Assembly (NCBI GenBank): GCA_022786545.1
Contig: JALFXV010000100.1
Coordinates: 37,353 to 101,352 of the forward strand
DNA length: 64,000 nucleotides
DNA from: Selenomonadaceae bacterium
GTDB taxonomy: Bacteria; Bacillota; Negativicutes; Selenomonadales; Selenomonadaceae
Reading direction: 5' to 3'
This document shows positions 63,875 through 64,000 of the stretch, piece by piece. Position numbers and translations under genes: made by a program. Position 1 is the stretch's first letter, and each line of letters begins with the position of its first letter. The notes below the pieces were generated by a model that made no database searches, was not told the origin of the DNA, and saw nothing but the letters and a program-made list of their open reading frames with translations.

Positions 63875-64000
63875 GGCAGTACCCATAGAAAACTCGCTCT
63901 CGCTCTTAGCACAGCCTCGCGCTTCTAAGCTCCTGCGTCGCTTACGCTCGCACTCGCTAAGAAGCGAGGCTGCACTCAAGGTTTTCTTTGGGTACATGCC
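63875..64000. repeat. Structured intergenic repeat, copy 2 (inverted, reaching the window edge)
   Basis: The arms GGCAGTACCCATAGAAAAC (from 63875) and GTTTTCTTTGGGTACATGCC (63981-64000) pair except for one bulge and one mismatch. Between them, the reverse complement of the core reads CTTAGCGAGTGCGAGCG, TAAGCGACGCAGGAGCTTAG, close to copy 1 at 27179-27216. The copy lies in opposite orientation and may continue past the window. Bases 63771-63874 hold nothing recognisable. Confidence 0.75.

Noticed and set aside
63554-63997. 147-codon minus-strand frame at the window end
   Set aside because: It runs through the structured repeat into murI antisense; the protein is an artefact of the GC-rich core.

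Overview
The window looks like a chromosome segment of a diderm Firmicute of the class Negativicutes, probably a Selenomonas/Mitsuokella-type organism (inference from gene content, not from a marker search). It combines Firmicute traits (FapR, a T-box leader, RqcH, ACT/UPF0210 pair, strong GGAGG ribosome sites, many TTG and GTG starts) with outer-membrane traits (ADP-heptose synthesis, heptosyltransferase-like enzymes, an O-antigen-type ABC exporter, an O-antigen ligase-like protein, an RND efflux pump). No tRNA, rRNA, CRISPR array or intact insertion sequence was seen.

Layout: 1-4.7 kb holds the end of rodA, a radical SAM pair and rng, closed by a strong terminator. 4.8-15.1 kb is a cell-surface polysaccharide/LPS cluster: an initiating sugar transferase behind a promoter with a run of nine G in its spacer, glycosyltransferases, heptose genes gmhA-hldA-hldD, an ABC-2 exporter pair and three AT-rich accessory genes. 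15.1-16.0 kb is a decayed stretch with an Rpn-type nuclease pseudogene. 16.0-27.0 kb is a long core block: an XRE regulator, rpsB-tsf-pyrH-frr, a tiny PASTA-like protein and a ferredoxin, then uppS-cdsA-dxr-rseP-ispG-proS. 27.1-37.1 kb is yceD-rpmF and the FapR-controlled fatty acid operon (fapR-plsX-fabH-fabK-fabD-fabG-acpP-second FabK-like flavoenzyme-fabF-rnc). 37.2-46.1 kb has a metallo-hydrolase, an RND pump, recA-recX and guaA.

46.1-54.0 kb is the main accessory region: a protein remnant, a small minus-strand YaaW-family operon, a glycine-zipper protein with a helical C-terminal domain, an 81-residue orphan, and a tight three-gene module coding for a beta-CASP metallo-nuclease-like protein, a GrpE-like protein and a large divergent Hsp70. 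This module is the best candidate for an undescribed system. 54.1-64.0 kb returns to core genes: the ACT/UPF0210 pair, nth, a GNAT enzyme, a T-box-controlled aroF-tyrA operon, rqcH on the minus strand, an O-antigen ligase-like gene and murI.

Two copies of a structured repeat (27133-27272 and 63875-window end, opposite orientation) share a hairpin core but have different outer arms that each still base-pair.
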